Positions 25,066 through 33,390 of a stretch of DNA of 43,277 bases are shown in pieces. How positions within the stretch are numbered: position 1 is the stretch's first letter; every line of letters begins with the position of its first letter. The position numbers were made by a program, and so were the translations under genes. Origin of the DNA: Bacteroidota bacterium (GTDB lineage Bacteria > Bacteroidota > Ignavibacteria > Ignavibacteriales > Ignavibacteriaceae); contig JAKAGZ010000024.1 in assembly GCA_021815365.1 (NCBI GenBank), positions 1 to 43,277 of the forward strand, in the 5' to 3' direction. Below the pieces are notes generated by a model, which was not told the origin of the DNA, did no database searches, and saw only the letters and a program-made list of their open reading frames with translations.

Positions 25066-28000
25066 TTAAAAATATACTTTAATTGTCTCTACTGAATTTT
25101 TCTTTGTTTTAACTTTTACAACTCTTCCATCAAATTTAATTGGTTTCCCATCCACTTCCATAAAATTCGATTGCAAAACTTTTTTCGGAACAGAAGGCAA
25201 GGTTAATGTTGCTTCAGTTTCTCTTCCTTCAGCATCATACCATTGGAAAATCCAAGCATCTGCCTTGCCCTCTTCGCCGCGAGGCGAGCCGGCTAGTCTC
25301 GTCTCCGACTTGTCGGAGCGGGCAAACAGGTGTAAATCTTCAGCTTTTTTAACAGTCGTCAAGACAAGATTCTTTTCATTTAGTTTAATAAAAGAATCAC
25401 TCAATGGTAATTTCCCAGGATGAATAGAATTCATTACAGCAATCAAAGGTTCATTATATTCCCAGCCTCTTCTTACAGTGTTTGCTTCTTTCCAGCTTCC
25501 TGCGTGAGGATAAAGTGCATAATCAATTGAATGCTTGCCCATATCCGCAGTCGGATCGGGCCACTTTGGAGAACGAAGCAATGATAATCGCATTACATTA
25601 CCTTTCGTGTCATAACCATATTTAGAGTTGTTCAGCAAGCTGACTCCGTAATTACCTGCCTTGCCCGCTTCGCTGCGAGGCGAGCCAGCTTGCCTCGTCT
25701 CCGACTTGTCTGAGCGGGCAGACAGGTCAGCCCAGTTTTCTGCAGGAACTTCATACCGCGCTTTCTGCCAGCTTGTTATTCTTTGGGTAGATCGTTCAAT
25801 TGATCCATAAGGAATTTCGTAAGTCGCCACAGTATCGCTGAATGAAAACGGGAAAGCGACTTTTAACATTGTATGCTCTTCCCACCAGTCAGCATCGGTT
25901 TTAAAATCAATTCTGTCAAGCCCGTTGTAAAGAATTACATCCTGCGTAAAGAATGATGAAGGAAAATTCGGAGTGGGGTAATCTTTTACAACTCCCGGTT
26001 TTAAATAATCACGGTACAGCCTTACAACAATTCTGACGGGACCGGATTCAACAACTTCTGCTTTACGGAAATGCGATGGATATTCAACACCCGTTAAACC
26101 AAGATTCCACGCATCCCATTGTTTAGGTTTATCTTCGAGCAATTGCAGCTTATTTCCTTCGCCCTTAAATAATTCCTTCCCGTTTCTTTTGTCAGTAATA
26201 TTTTTCACCCAGCCGGTTGTCGTATCAATTGAGACTGTAAAAAGCTGATTCTCCATTTTAGTTTCAGTAGCAGAAAGAGAAGCATTCGTTAAAGAAGATT
26301 TACCCCTCTTCAACACATAAGTTTTATAACCAATTGATGGAACATCTGAAGCGATGAACATTATCTGATTATGATAGCGATCGCTCTTAACCATTTGCGA
26401 AGGAATTTCTTTTCCGGTTGTTTCACAAACGGAGTAATCATTTTCATCCCCTGCCGGAAGATTAAATTTTACAATATCTGTCCTATCCCAATTTAACGGA
26501 TTGTAAACAGTTATTGGTGATCCGTCTTTTATTTCAGAAGTATTAATATTTCTATCAATTGAGCCAAGCGCGTTAGCAAGAGTGAAGCTGCCGATCTCTT
26601 TAGCCTTTTCATATTTTTCATCGGCATCAATATAATTTTCTCTGATTCCTGAACCGGGAAGTATATCATGAAATTGGTTGAACATAACTTTTTCCCAGGC
26701 ATCTCTCAAATCACTTTGAGGATATTTATTACCAAAGCTTGTTGATATCACAGAAAATTTTTCTGTTTCAGTAAGAAGGTTTTCAAGCTCTCTGTTGTAT
26801 TTTTTTACCTTAGCCTGTGTAGTGTATGTTCCGCGGTGATATTCGAGATAAAGCTCATCATCCCACACAGGAAGTTTGGAGAGGTCCTGTTTCTTCAGCC
26901 AGCCGATATATTTTGCCGCTGTCCCATATTCAATGTTGGGGTAAATAAAAAGAGTTTTGAGGTGCTCAATCCTGTTTAACATATCAATAGAGGGACCGCC
27001 GCCGTGATCACCTACTCCAAACAATATCATAAAATTCCTGAAGCCCGTGTTAGCTTCAAACTGTCTGAGCCAGTCTACTAACTGGTATGACTGCGTGATC
27101 GTATTTACATAATCGAACGGGAAGTATGAAAGGATTTTTGAACCATCGGGAGATTCCCACCAGAAAACCCTGTAAGGAAATACATTCGTATCGTTCCAGC
27201 CAATCTTTTGTGTTATGAAAGCATCAATGCCGGCGTTCTTATAAAACATCGGCATATTCCAGTTGTATCCGAAAGAATCAGGGTTCCAGCCAATCTTTAC
27301 ATCTACTCCCATTTCATCCTGAAAATATTTTTTTGCATACAAAAGCTGCCTCTCCCAGGAAACACCGCTTGGCAGATTGCAATCGGGTTCTATCCACATT
27401 CCACCAACGATCTCCCATCTGCCGTCTTTAATTCTTGCTTTAATTCCTTTAAACACATCAGGAAATTTATCCTGCATCCATTTAAAATATTGTGCGGCAC
27501 TTTGTGTATATGTAAAATCAGGTTTCTCGTCCATTATATGAAGCACAGAAGCAAAAGTATTTCTGCAGATCATTACAGTTTCAAGATCGCGCCAGAGCCA
27601 CGCTGCATCAATGTGAGCATTTGAATCGAAGAAGAGCGTGAATTTTTTTGCAAACTTTGCTACAGGTACGAGTTCTTTCTTTACTTCTTCCACTGACTCT
27701 TTGTAATTTGCAAGATCGCCTTGTTCAAGTGCGTCAACGTTAATCTTTAAAGCTTCCTCCTGAAGCAGTTTATTTAATTTTATTTTTTCATTTTTGTCGA
27801 GTGTAGATTTATCAATTCCCGGATCTGTTCTCACGCGGGCATTTGTCTGATAGGTGTCAAAACTTAAAAGTTTTTGCCCGACTTTCAAACTCAGTGCAAA
27901 ATCCTGAATCTCCTGCCTGAGCGGAGTAACGACTCCCATATCGAGCTCGGCTCTGATTAATCTTAACGGACCACCAGTATTGATCGCTTTAATAACGATA

Positions 28001-28452
28001 ACAAATTTATCTCCCGGCTTTGCATTTTCAGTTAAAACGAAATCGCCGTCCCACGGGAAATATCCTTTGCTCTCTCCGTTGATCCATAAATAACCGTAAT
28101 CATCTACTGAAAGGAGAAGTTTAACTTTTCCGTTCACAGGTGTTCCAAGAATTTGTTTTGGGAGAACAATTGTTTTTCTCAGCCAGCAGGAATCATCCGT
28201 AACGTGTTCATTAAGGCTTAGCGTCCCCCATTTTGAATCGTCAAAATTTATCGAGGTAGGGTCGCCTGCGATTACTGTTCCGCCGGAAAGATTCGGACTT
28301 TTTTTCCAGTCATCATAAGAATAAGTGCTGAGGAAAGTTAACTTCTTGGCAACTTTATCAACATTGGTTTCGTTTTTATTATCACTTTTATTTTGTGAAA
28401 GAATTATGAACGGGAACAAGGAAATGAGCAGAAAGTATTTCAACGATTTCAT
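25066..28452 (-). CDS. Secreted GH38 alpha-mannosidase with two repeat-derived insertions
   Basis: The 1128-aa protein has a signal peptide (1-19, FIILSQ) and a jelly-roll domain (about 60-175, LLLSVDDYGYLWINGE), then the GH38 catalytic barrel with zinc ligands in NAHIDAAWLW (His280, Asp282) and the nucleophile in GWNPDSFGYN (Asp392), plus WIEPDCNLPSG and FGVGDHGGGPS. The C-terminal beta domains include GVSLLNNSKYGYD and AWIFQWYDAEG. It should remove alpha-mannose residues from oligosaccharides outside the cytoplasm. At about residues 909-933 and 1041-1065 two related peptides (both containing ARSDKSETR) interrupt otherwise typical C-domain sequence; each is encoded by a 72-nt palindromic repeat. 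AAAGG precedes the ATG. Convergent with the permease gene; probably part of the minus-strand glycan locus. Confidence 0.9.
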   Translation of the reverse strand: MKSLKYFLLISLFPFIILSQNKSDNKNETNVDKVAKKLTFLSTYSYDDWKKSPNLSGGTVIAGDPTSINFDDSKWGTLSLNEHVTDDSCWLRKTIVLPKQILGTPVNGKVKLLLSVDDYGYLWINGESKGYFPWDGDFVLTENAKPGDKFVIVIKAINTGGPLRLIRAELDMGVVTPLRQEIQDFALSLKVGQKLLSFDTYQTNARVRTDPGIDKSTLDKNEKIKLNKLLQEEALKINVDALEQGDLANYKESVEEVKKELVPVAKFAKKFTLFFDSNAHIDAAWLWRDLETVMICRNTFASVLHIMDEKPDFTYTQSAAQYFKWMQDKFPDVFKGIKARIKDGRWEIVGGMWIEPDCNLPSGVSWERQLLYAKKYFQDEMGVDVKIGWNPDSFGYNWNMPMFYKNAGIDAFITQKIGWNDTNVFPYRVFWWESPDGSKILSYFPFDYVNTITQSYQLVDWLRQFEANTGFRNFMILFGVGDHGGGPSIDMLNRIEHLKTLFIYPNIEYGTAAKYIGWLKKQDLSKLPVWDDELYLEYHRGTYTTQAKVKKYNRELENLLTETEKFSVISTSFGNKYPQSDLRDAWEKVMFNQFHDILPGSGIRENYIDADEKYEKAKEIGSFTLANALGSIDRNINTSEIKDGSPITVYNPLNWDRTDIVKFNLPAGDENDYSVCETTGKEIPSQMVKSDRYHNQIMFIASDVPSIGYKTYVLKRGKSSLTNASLSATETKMENQLFTVSIDTTTGWVKNITDKRNGKELFKGEGNKLQLLEDKPKQWDAWNLGLTGVEYPSHFRKAEVVESGPVRIVVRLYRDYLKPGVVKDYPTPNFPSSFFTQDVILYNGLDRIDFKTDADWWEEHTMLKVAFPFSFSDTVATYEIPYGSIERSTQRITSWQKARYEVPAENWADLSARSDKSETRQAGSPRSEAGKAGNYGVSLLNNSKYGYDTKGNVMRLSLLRSPKWPDPTADMGKHSIDYALYPHAGSWKEANTVRRGWEYNEPLIAVMNSIHPGKLPLSDSFIKLNEKNLVLTTVKKAEDLHLFARSDKSETRLAGSPRGEEGKADAWIFQWYDAEGRETEATLTLPSVPKKVLQSNFMEVDGKPIKFDGRVVKVKTKKNSVETIKVYF
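25260..25331 (-). repeat. In-frame 72-nt palindromic repeat, copy A
   Basis: Exactly 24 codons inside the alpha-mannosidase gene, encoding a peptide with ARSDKSETRLAGSPRG. It matches copy B (25656-25727) at 65 of 72 positions. Ends are inverted repeats (CTGCCTTGCCC / GGGCAAACAGG), with an internal perfect hairpin CTCCGAC-TT-GTCGGAG and a weaker GAGGCGAGCC/GGCTAGTCTC-type stem. It lies between VKKAED and DAWIFQW, a run that looks continuous without it. Confidence 0.85.
25656..25727 (-). repeat. In-frame 72-nt palindromic repeat, copy B
   Basis: Second copy in the same gene, same orientation and reading frame, encoding ARSDKSETRQAGSPRS and neighbours. It lies between NWADL and NYGVSLLN. Terminal arms ACCTGCCTTGCCCGCT and AGCGGGCAGACAGGT pair with a few mismatches; an inner CGAGGC/GCCTCG stem is perfect. 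Confidence 0.85.
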
Positions 28453-28513
28453 TTCAGATACCTTTGGATTATAATGAGGAAAAAAGTTTTACTCTCTTCA
28501 ACAAATTTAGTTA

Positions 28514-28690
28514 CTATAAAAACTTCTTTAATAGTTCGGCGTCAGCTATATCTTTTGCTCTCCCGCCAGATGTTTTATTTCCTAAAAGGTCGCAAGCTGA
28601 AATAAATGTGAAAGATCAAGGCGTATGCCCCCACCACAAGATATTTAACTTTGTGATAGTTTAATAATTTTATGAATTCTTCGAAGCCCT
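28514..28690 (-). pseudogene. Nucleotidyltransferase remnant
   Basis: On the minus strand EEFIKLLNYHKVKYLVVGAY and ALIFH match the N-terminus of small nucleotidyltransferases of toxin-type systems, which normally continue into a G-S/D-x-D catalytic motif. Here the sequence jumps, after a short unrelated stretch and a frame change, to GGRAKDIADAELLKKFL, the family's C-terminal helix. The catalytic middle is deleted, so the gene is dead. It overlaps the end of the DUF5615 fragment in another frame. Confidence 0.6.
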
Positions 28691-28794
28691 TTAATATTTA
28701 GCTCCTGAACGTTCACAGCATCAAACCCGCGCTTACGCAGAGCTTCAGCAAGACCTGAATGTACATCTTCATCAATGAGCAGTTTAATTTTCAA
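28645..28794 (-). pseudogene. DUF5615 PIN-like toxin fragment
   Basis: A 49-residue open frame starting TTG reads KIKLLIDEDVHSGLAEALRK and RGFDAVNVQELNIKG, the N-terminal half of DUF5615 (PIN-like, VapC45-type) proteins with the first catalytic Asp. The rest of the domain, with the remaining acidic residues, is replaced by HKIIKLSQS read out of the nucleotidyltransferase remnant. It appears to be a deletion join of two toxin genes. Confidence 0.6.
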
Positions 28795-28808
28795 AACACC
28801 CGCCTTTA

Positions 28809-28907
28809 TTATTTTTTACCGGTGTGATATGCTTCCTCATTTTCACGAATCTGCATATCAATTTCATTCTGGTGATCAAAATACGTTTTGGCACGCAGGC
28901 GTGTCAT
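28809..28907 (-). pseudogene. C-terminal fragment of a DUF433-like antitoxin
   Basis: A 32-residue frame, LRAKTYFDHQNEIDMQIREN, resembles the C-terminal helix of DUF433 proteins (YYxDHxxEIDxxI), which commonly pair with DUF5615 toxins. It starts just after the galK stop and ends 15 bases before the DUF5615 fragment, in the expected antitoxin-toxin order. The N-terminal DNA-binding part is missing. Assignment rests on a short match. Confidence 0.4.
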
Positions 28908-28917
28908 CAGCGTGCTA

Positions 28918-30072
28918 TCATTTTATAATTCCTGTGCCATCAACTATTTTGCAAACATAAATCCCCGGTTCTTTCCCGAAAGTTATTCTGTATTCTTCGG
29001 AAATTATTTTACTTGCTTCTGCAACATAATCATTCTTTATTAAATTTATTGTACATCCGCCAAACCCGCCGCCCATCATTCGTGCACCTAAAACTCCCTG
29101 CTGCACAGAAGCGACTTCAACCAGGTAATCCAATTCTCTGCAGCTAACTTCGTATTTATCGCGCAGACCTTCGTGCGAGAATATCATTTGAAGTCCGAAA
29201 TCTTCCTGATTATTTTCACTCAGATCATTACAGGCTTTTTCGACACGTTCGTTTTCTTCGACCACATATAAGCAGCGGTCGAAGACTGCACGGGTAAACT
29301 CTTTCTTGTGCTCAATTATTTCTTCTTTTTTTGCATCTCTCAGACTCTTTATCCACGGAAAGTGGTGCTGTAAAATTCTTACTCCTTCCTCACATTGTCT
29401 TCTCCTCAAATTATACTCAGTCGAAGCAAGCGAATGTTTAACGTGAGTATCAAACAAGACAATTTTATAATCATCCGAATCAAATGAATAATAATTAAAT
29501 CTTAGTGAACGGCAGTCGAGCTTTAAAACGTGATTTTCTTTCCCGAAAATATTAATAAACTGATCCATTATCCCGCAGCGAACGCCGACAAATTCATTTT
29601 CTGCTTTCTGCGCAAGCTTAACTAACTGAAGCTTATCAATATTCAATTTATAAATATGATCGAGAGCATACGCCAGCCCGGCTTCAATTGCTGCTGAAGA
29701 AGAAAGCCCTGAACCAATAGGAATATCACCGCCAAAAACACAGTTGAATCCCTTTATCTTCTCTCCTGTTTTTGTAATCTGCTCAACAACGCCGAGCAAA
29801 TAATCAGCCCAGTGTATTTCTGACTTATGCAAATTATTCAGATCTGTTTCTGCGTGTTCGTTGAAGTCGAGAGAATAAAATGAAATCAGGTTGTCATTCC
29901 GCGGGCAAACACCAAAGACAATATCTTTATCAATCGCTGCAGGAAGAACGAAGCCTTCATTGTAATCTGTATGTTCTCCGATCAAATTTACTCTGCCTGG
30001 CGAGCGGAAAAGCAGAGGATCTTCATTATATAATCCCCTAAATTTTTCCCGGATTTTTTCAGGGTCTGTCAT
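28918..30072 (-). CDS. galK: Galactokinase
   Basis: The 384-aa GHMP kinase phosphorylates galactose at C1 with ATP, the entry step of the Leloir pathway, in the cytoplasm. It has the galactokinase signature SPGRVNLIGEHTDYNEG (24-40), the ATP loop PIGSGLSSSAA (118-128), the catalytic Asp in CGIMDQF (about residue 170) and MMGGGFGGC near the C-terminus. Length is typical. It lies 15 bases downstream of a small membrane protein gene and the SSS symporter gene, the same order of functions as other Na+/galactose uptake loci. The other Leloir enzymes (GalT, GalE) are not in the window. Confidence 0.95.
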   Translation of the reverse strand: MTDPEKIREKFRGLYNEDPLLFRSPGRVNLIGEHTDYNEGFVLPAAIDKDIVFGVCPRNDNLISFYSLDFNEHAETDLNNLHKSEIHWADYLLGVVEQITKTGEKIKGFNCVFGGDIPIGSGLSSSAAIEAGLAYALDHIYKLNIDKLQLVKLAQKAENEFVGVRCGIMDQFINIFGKENHVLKLDCRSLRFNYYSFDSDDYKIVLFDTHVKHSLASTEYNLRRRQCEEGVRILQHHFPWIKSLRDAKKEEIIEHKKEFTRAVFDRCLYVVEENERVEKACNDLSENNQEDFGLQMIFSHEGLRDKYEVSCRELDYLVEVASVQQGVLGARMMGGGFGGCTINLIKNDYVAEASKIISEEYRITFGKEPGIYVCKIVDGTGIIK

Positions 30073-30087
30073 AATTATTTTTTAACA

Positions 30088-30291
30088 TCATTCGATTTTT
30101 ACCTTCCTGTTCTTTATAATATATATCAGTCCCACTATGATCATCAGAGCGCCCCACCATATATCAGGATGAAGATCTTTAAGCACTGTCTGATCACTGC
30201 TGGGATTCATCAAATAATAAATGCCGTTAATAAAAAGCACAAGACCCATTGAGGATAAAATAAGCCCGACAAAATACCAGATTGGTTTCAT
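30088..30291 (-). CDS. Small two-helix membrane protein
   Basis: The 67-aa protein has two hydrophobic helices (about 5-27 and 44-60) joined by a polar loop (NPSSDQTVLKDLHPD) and a basic tail (KNRKVKIE), so it is probably an integral inner-membrane protein with both ends inside. AGAAGGAGAT gives a strong ribosome site. It sits 13 bases after the symporter stop and 15 before galK, so it is clearly in the operon. It may be an accessory to the symporter; the family is not recognised. Confidence 0.65.
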   Translation of the reverse strand: MKPIWYFVGLILSSMGLVLFINGIYYLMNPSSDQTVLKDLHPDIWWGALMIIVGLIYIIKNRKVKIE

Positions 30292-30304
30292 AAAATATCT
30301 CCTT

Positions 30305-31966
30305 CTACCAAAAGATTACATTTAAGATTATTAAAACTATTATAGAAAGTACTGCATAAAATTCCGGTCGTTTAACGAATGGAACATCTTTATTTACATT
30401 TTCTTTTGTTAAACCTTTCACCAGCCCGACAAGTTCTTCTTTCGGTTTCTTTTCGGTAAAGAAGCTTATAACAATAGTAACAACAAAGCAGATAAGCCAC
30501 GCCCACCATGCCCGCCAGAAATTTGCAGCCATATCGCTCGAAGGGCTTGAAAGAGTGATAAAACCTTTTTCTATCCACTCAAATTTTACTGCAAGGTAAA
30601 GTGTAAAAGAAGAACCCATTCCTGCAATCAGTCCCCAGAAAGCACCTGCCGGAGTTATCCAGACAACAAACATTCCAAGAAGCATAGTTGCAAACAATGG
30701 TGCGTTGACCCAGGAAAAGATCGCCTGCATGTAATCCATTATGCTCGGAAAACTTTTTGCCCAGTAAGCTGTACCTAAACTAACAGCAACTCCTACTACG
30801 GTGGCTGTTCTTCCCATCCACAGAAGGTGTTCATCACTTGCATTTTTATTAATTACTGATTTATAAATATCATAAGTCCATACTGTATTAAAAGCGCTGA
30901 CGTTTCCAGCCTGCCCTGCCATAAAACCCGCAAGCAGTGCAGTAACTCCCAGTCCCACCAAACCTCTTGGATAATATCTTGCGATCAGCATGGGAAGAGC
31001 AGAATCATAATTGATCTGCCCGCCGTCTTTCAATAATGCAAAACCGCTGTGAGGATCGTGTGCAAGAACGAGCGCAATAAGTCCGGCAAGTATAACAATA
31101 AACGGAACCGCCATTTTAAAAAATGATGCAAGTATAGGTGTCATTCGTGCCGAACGAAGATCTTTCGCAGAGAAAGCGCGCTGCACCACAAGAAAATCCG
31201 TAGTCCAATATCCGAATGAAAGAACAAAGCCGAGGCCAAGAACGATTCCACCCCACGTTATCATCATTCCGTTCTGTGAAGGATCGCCCGAAGTTGACCA
31301 GAGTGTATTGAATGATTCAGGGATTCTCGCAAAAATTTCGTGAACGCTTCCGATCTCAAGGATCCCTAAAATCGAAACAAGGAACAAGCCAAACCATATC
31401 AGGAAGAACTGAATAATTTCGGTGAAGATTGCAGACAGCAGCCCGCTGAGTGTTACATAAACACCGACTGTAATTGCCGACACCCACATACTTACGTCCC
31501 AGTTCCAGCCGAGGAATGTATGCAGCACAAGCGCCATTGCGTAAAGGTTTATTCCTGAAACCAGCAATGTCATAATTGCGAAAGCAATTCCGTTCAGTAC
31601 TCTTGTCTTTTCATCGAAACGAAGTTTTAAATAACCAGGTACAGATTTTATCCTGCTGCTGTAGTAGAACGGCATCATGTAAATGCCGAGGAAGAGCATT
31701 GCAGGAATTGCACCGATCCAGTAAAAGTGTGCGACGTACATTCCGTACTTAAATGTGTTGCCTGTCATCCCGAGCAGCTCAAGCGCACCAAGATTTGCAG
31801 AAAGAAAAGCAAGCCCGGCTACCCACGAACTATTTTTTCTTCCCGCAAGAAAAAAATCATCCTGATTTTTTGTGTACCTGCGAAGATAGAAACCTATGCC
31901 TATTATAAAGCCGAAATAAATAATTATTATAAGCCAGTCAGCAAATGAAAGCCCTATTGCATGCAT
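30305..31966 (-). CDS. Sodium:sugar symporter of the SSS family
   Basis: The 553-aa protein has about 14 membrane helices and the SSS fold: DWLIIIIYFGFIIGIGFYLR, AGRKNSSWVAGLAFLSANLG (the Na+-site helix 1 region), YSSRIKSVPGYLKLRFDEKT and FSFGYWTTDFLVVQRAF-type motif, as in vSGLT. It should import galactose or another hexose with sodium. The AGAGGATAAAT ribosome site is good. galK downstream in the same operon supports galactose as substrate by context, an inference. Confidence 0.88.
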   Translation of the reverse strand: MHAIGLSFADWLIIIIYFGFIIGIGFYLRRYTKNQDDFFLAGRKNSSWVAGLAFLSANLGALELLGMTGNTFKYGMYVAHFYWIGAIPAMLFLGIYMMPFYYSSRIKSVPGYLKLRFDEKTRVLNGIAFAIMTLLVSGINLYAMALVLHTFLGWNWDVSMWVSAITVGVYVTLSGLLSAIFTEIIQFFLIWFGLFLVSILGILEIGSVHEIFARIPESFNTLWSTSGDPSQNGMMITWGGIVLGLGFVLSFGYWTTDFLVVQRAFSAKDLRSARMTPILASFFKMAVPFIVILAGLIALVLAHDPHSGFALLKDGGQINYDSALPMLIARYYPRGLVGLGVTALLAGFMAGQAGNVSAFNTVWTYDIYKSVINKNASDEHLLWMGRTATVVGVAVSLGTAYWAKSFPSIMDYMQAIFSWVNAPLFATMLLGMFVVWITPAGAFWGLIAGMGSSFTLYLAVKFEWIEKGFITLSSPSSDMAANFWRAWWAWLICFVVTIVISFFTEKKPKEELVGLVKGLTKENVNKDVPFVKRPEFYAVLSIIVLIILNVIFW

Positions 31967-32049
31967 ATTTATCCTCTTTAATTAATTTGAGTGTTATAAT
32001 TTAAAAGAATCCTTTTAATAATTTTTTTTATCATTGTCCTGGATAAATG

Positions 32050-33363
32050 TCATTTATAATCCCGGGCATTAATTGTAACAACAGGCTGATCTATTATTTT
32101 ACCTGTCTGCGGGTCTTTCAATAAAATTGCAGGCTGAGGATAAATTTTACCATACAGTTCAACATTTATCATCGGCCAGTTTTTAGATTTTGTAATTACT
32201 TCGGTGCTGTCTTTGTAAGCAACCAAAGTTTCTTCAACTTTAGATCCGGGCACTGTGGGATTCCACGCAAAAGCCTGATGGTCGAGAACAGTTTCGGAGT
32301 TCCCCGGATACAGAATATATTCTCTGTCGTTATAACCGATCGCACCACCCTGGTGATGATTCTTCCATTCATCATTAAACCCAACACTTGCGTACCACTG
32401 CTGACATTCTTCAAAAATTTTTTCTATTGATGTGCCGGGTTTGGTCGCCTCTTCGTAATGCGCATTTACAACCGCAGCCTTTTTAATATTCTCCTCAAGA
32501 TTTTTCGGCAGCTTTCCAAAATGGACAAAGCGCGTTACAGCAATCGGCATTCCCCATTTCTCTGCGACAACATTTACCATCGCATAATCTTTTAAAGTAT
32601 CGCCAACCGGCAGAGCGTGGCGGTATTTATAGATTCTGTCATTCACCGCAATCAAAAGAACAGTTGGCATAATCCCTCTTGAAAGAAGTGATGCCGAAGT
32701 CATTGCCTCAATTTCGTATTCATTCATCCCGGGCATTAATTTTCTGCATACGTCGCTGACTGCTTCGGTGGTTTGTTCACCAAGCCATTTGTATCGTTTA
32801 ATCTCCGTGTTAGTTAATTGATACCTGAGTTTTGCAAATTTATCTGCAACTAATTCTGTGCCCGGATAATTTATATCACTTCCGACTCTGCCTGTTCCTG
32901 CAATTTCTCTTATAATTTTTCCCCTTACATCCTTAACACTGTTTGCTTCATACCAAGGGAATTCTTTAAGCTGGTAACCGAGATCGCTAAGCGCTTCATC
33001 CATAAGCAAACCTGCTTCACTCTCGCTGCAGATCAGATATTTTCTGCCGTCATTCATTATTAATAAAGAGGCGGCTCCGACATCCTTATTCAATACAATC
33101 TGATTATCTGCAGTGCCGGCAGTCATCCAGTAAAAATTCCTGACCTGGGTCAAAAGAATTCCGGCAAGATTGTTTTCTTTCAGAAAATTTTTAACTCTTG
33201 CAATTTTTATCTCTGTTTCCTGCTTTACTTCATCCTTTGTCAGAAGCTGTGAAGGCTCGCCTTTCCATATCTCTTTGCTGACTTTTCCATTTGACCGCCT
33301 CGCACAGCCTGAAATTAAAACCCCAATTGCAAAAGCGAAAAAAATATAAAATATCTTCTTCAT
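32050..33363 (-). CDS. M24-fold lipoprotein lacking most metal ligands
   Basis: The 437-aa protein carries a lipoprotein signal (lipobox ISGC, Cys20) and an M24 (aminopeptidase P / creatinase) pita-bread domain from about residue 200. In active M24 enzymes five residues bind two metals (Asp, Asp, His, Glu, Glu). Here the first Asp aligns to Asn in MVNVVAEKWG, the second to Ala in PIAVTRFVHFG, and the first Glu to Asn in FAWNPTVPG, while the His (HHQGGAIG) and last Glu (KVEETLV) remain. A classical peptidase activity is therefore unlikely. Strong AAGGAGGAT ribosome site. It sits between the glycosidase and symporter genes, so a sugar-related or binding role is possible. Confidence 0.72.
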   Translation of the reverse strand: MKKIFYIFFAFAIGVLISGCARRSNGKVSKEIWKGEPSQLLTKDEVKQETEIKIARVKNFLKENNLAGILLTQVRNFYWMTAGTADNQIVLNKDVGAASLLIMNDGRKYLICSESEAGLLMDEALSDLGYQLKEFPWYEANSVKDVRGKIIREIAGTGRVGSDINYPGTELVADKFAKLRYQLTNTEIKRYKWLGEQTTEAVSDVCRKLMPGMNEYEIEAMTSASLLSRGIMPTVLLIAVNDRIYKYRHALPVGDTLKDYAMVNVVAEKWGMPIAVTRFVHFGKLPKNLEENIKKAAVVNAHYEEATKPGTSIEKIFEECQQWYASVGFNDEWKNHHQGGAIGYNDREYILYPGNSETVLDHQAFAWNPTVPGSKVEETLVAYKDSTEVITKSKNWPMINVELYGKIYPQPAILLKDPQTGKIIDQPVVTINARDYK

Positions 33364-33390
33364 CCTATCCTCCTTTTGAAATCAAAGGAA

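Noticed and set aside
27208-27624. 138-aa open frame on the + strand
   Set aside because: It lies antisense to the GH38 catalytic region and has no recognisable motifs.
28464-28664. 66-aa open frame on the + strand
   Set aside because: The opposite strand holds recognisable nucleotidyltransferase pieces, which explain the sequence better.
28893-28917. GCACGC...GCGTGC hairpin just after galK as a terminator
   Set aside because: No T-run follows on the minus strand, and it overlaps the DUF433-like fragment.
32001-32018. TTAAAAG-AATC-CTTTTAA hairpin between the M24 and symporter genes
   Set aside because: AT-only stem with no U-run on the transcribed strand, so I do not call it a terminator.
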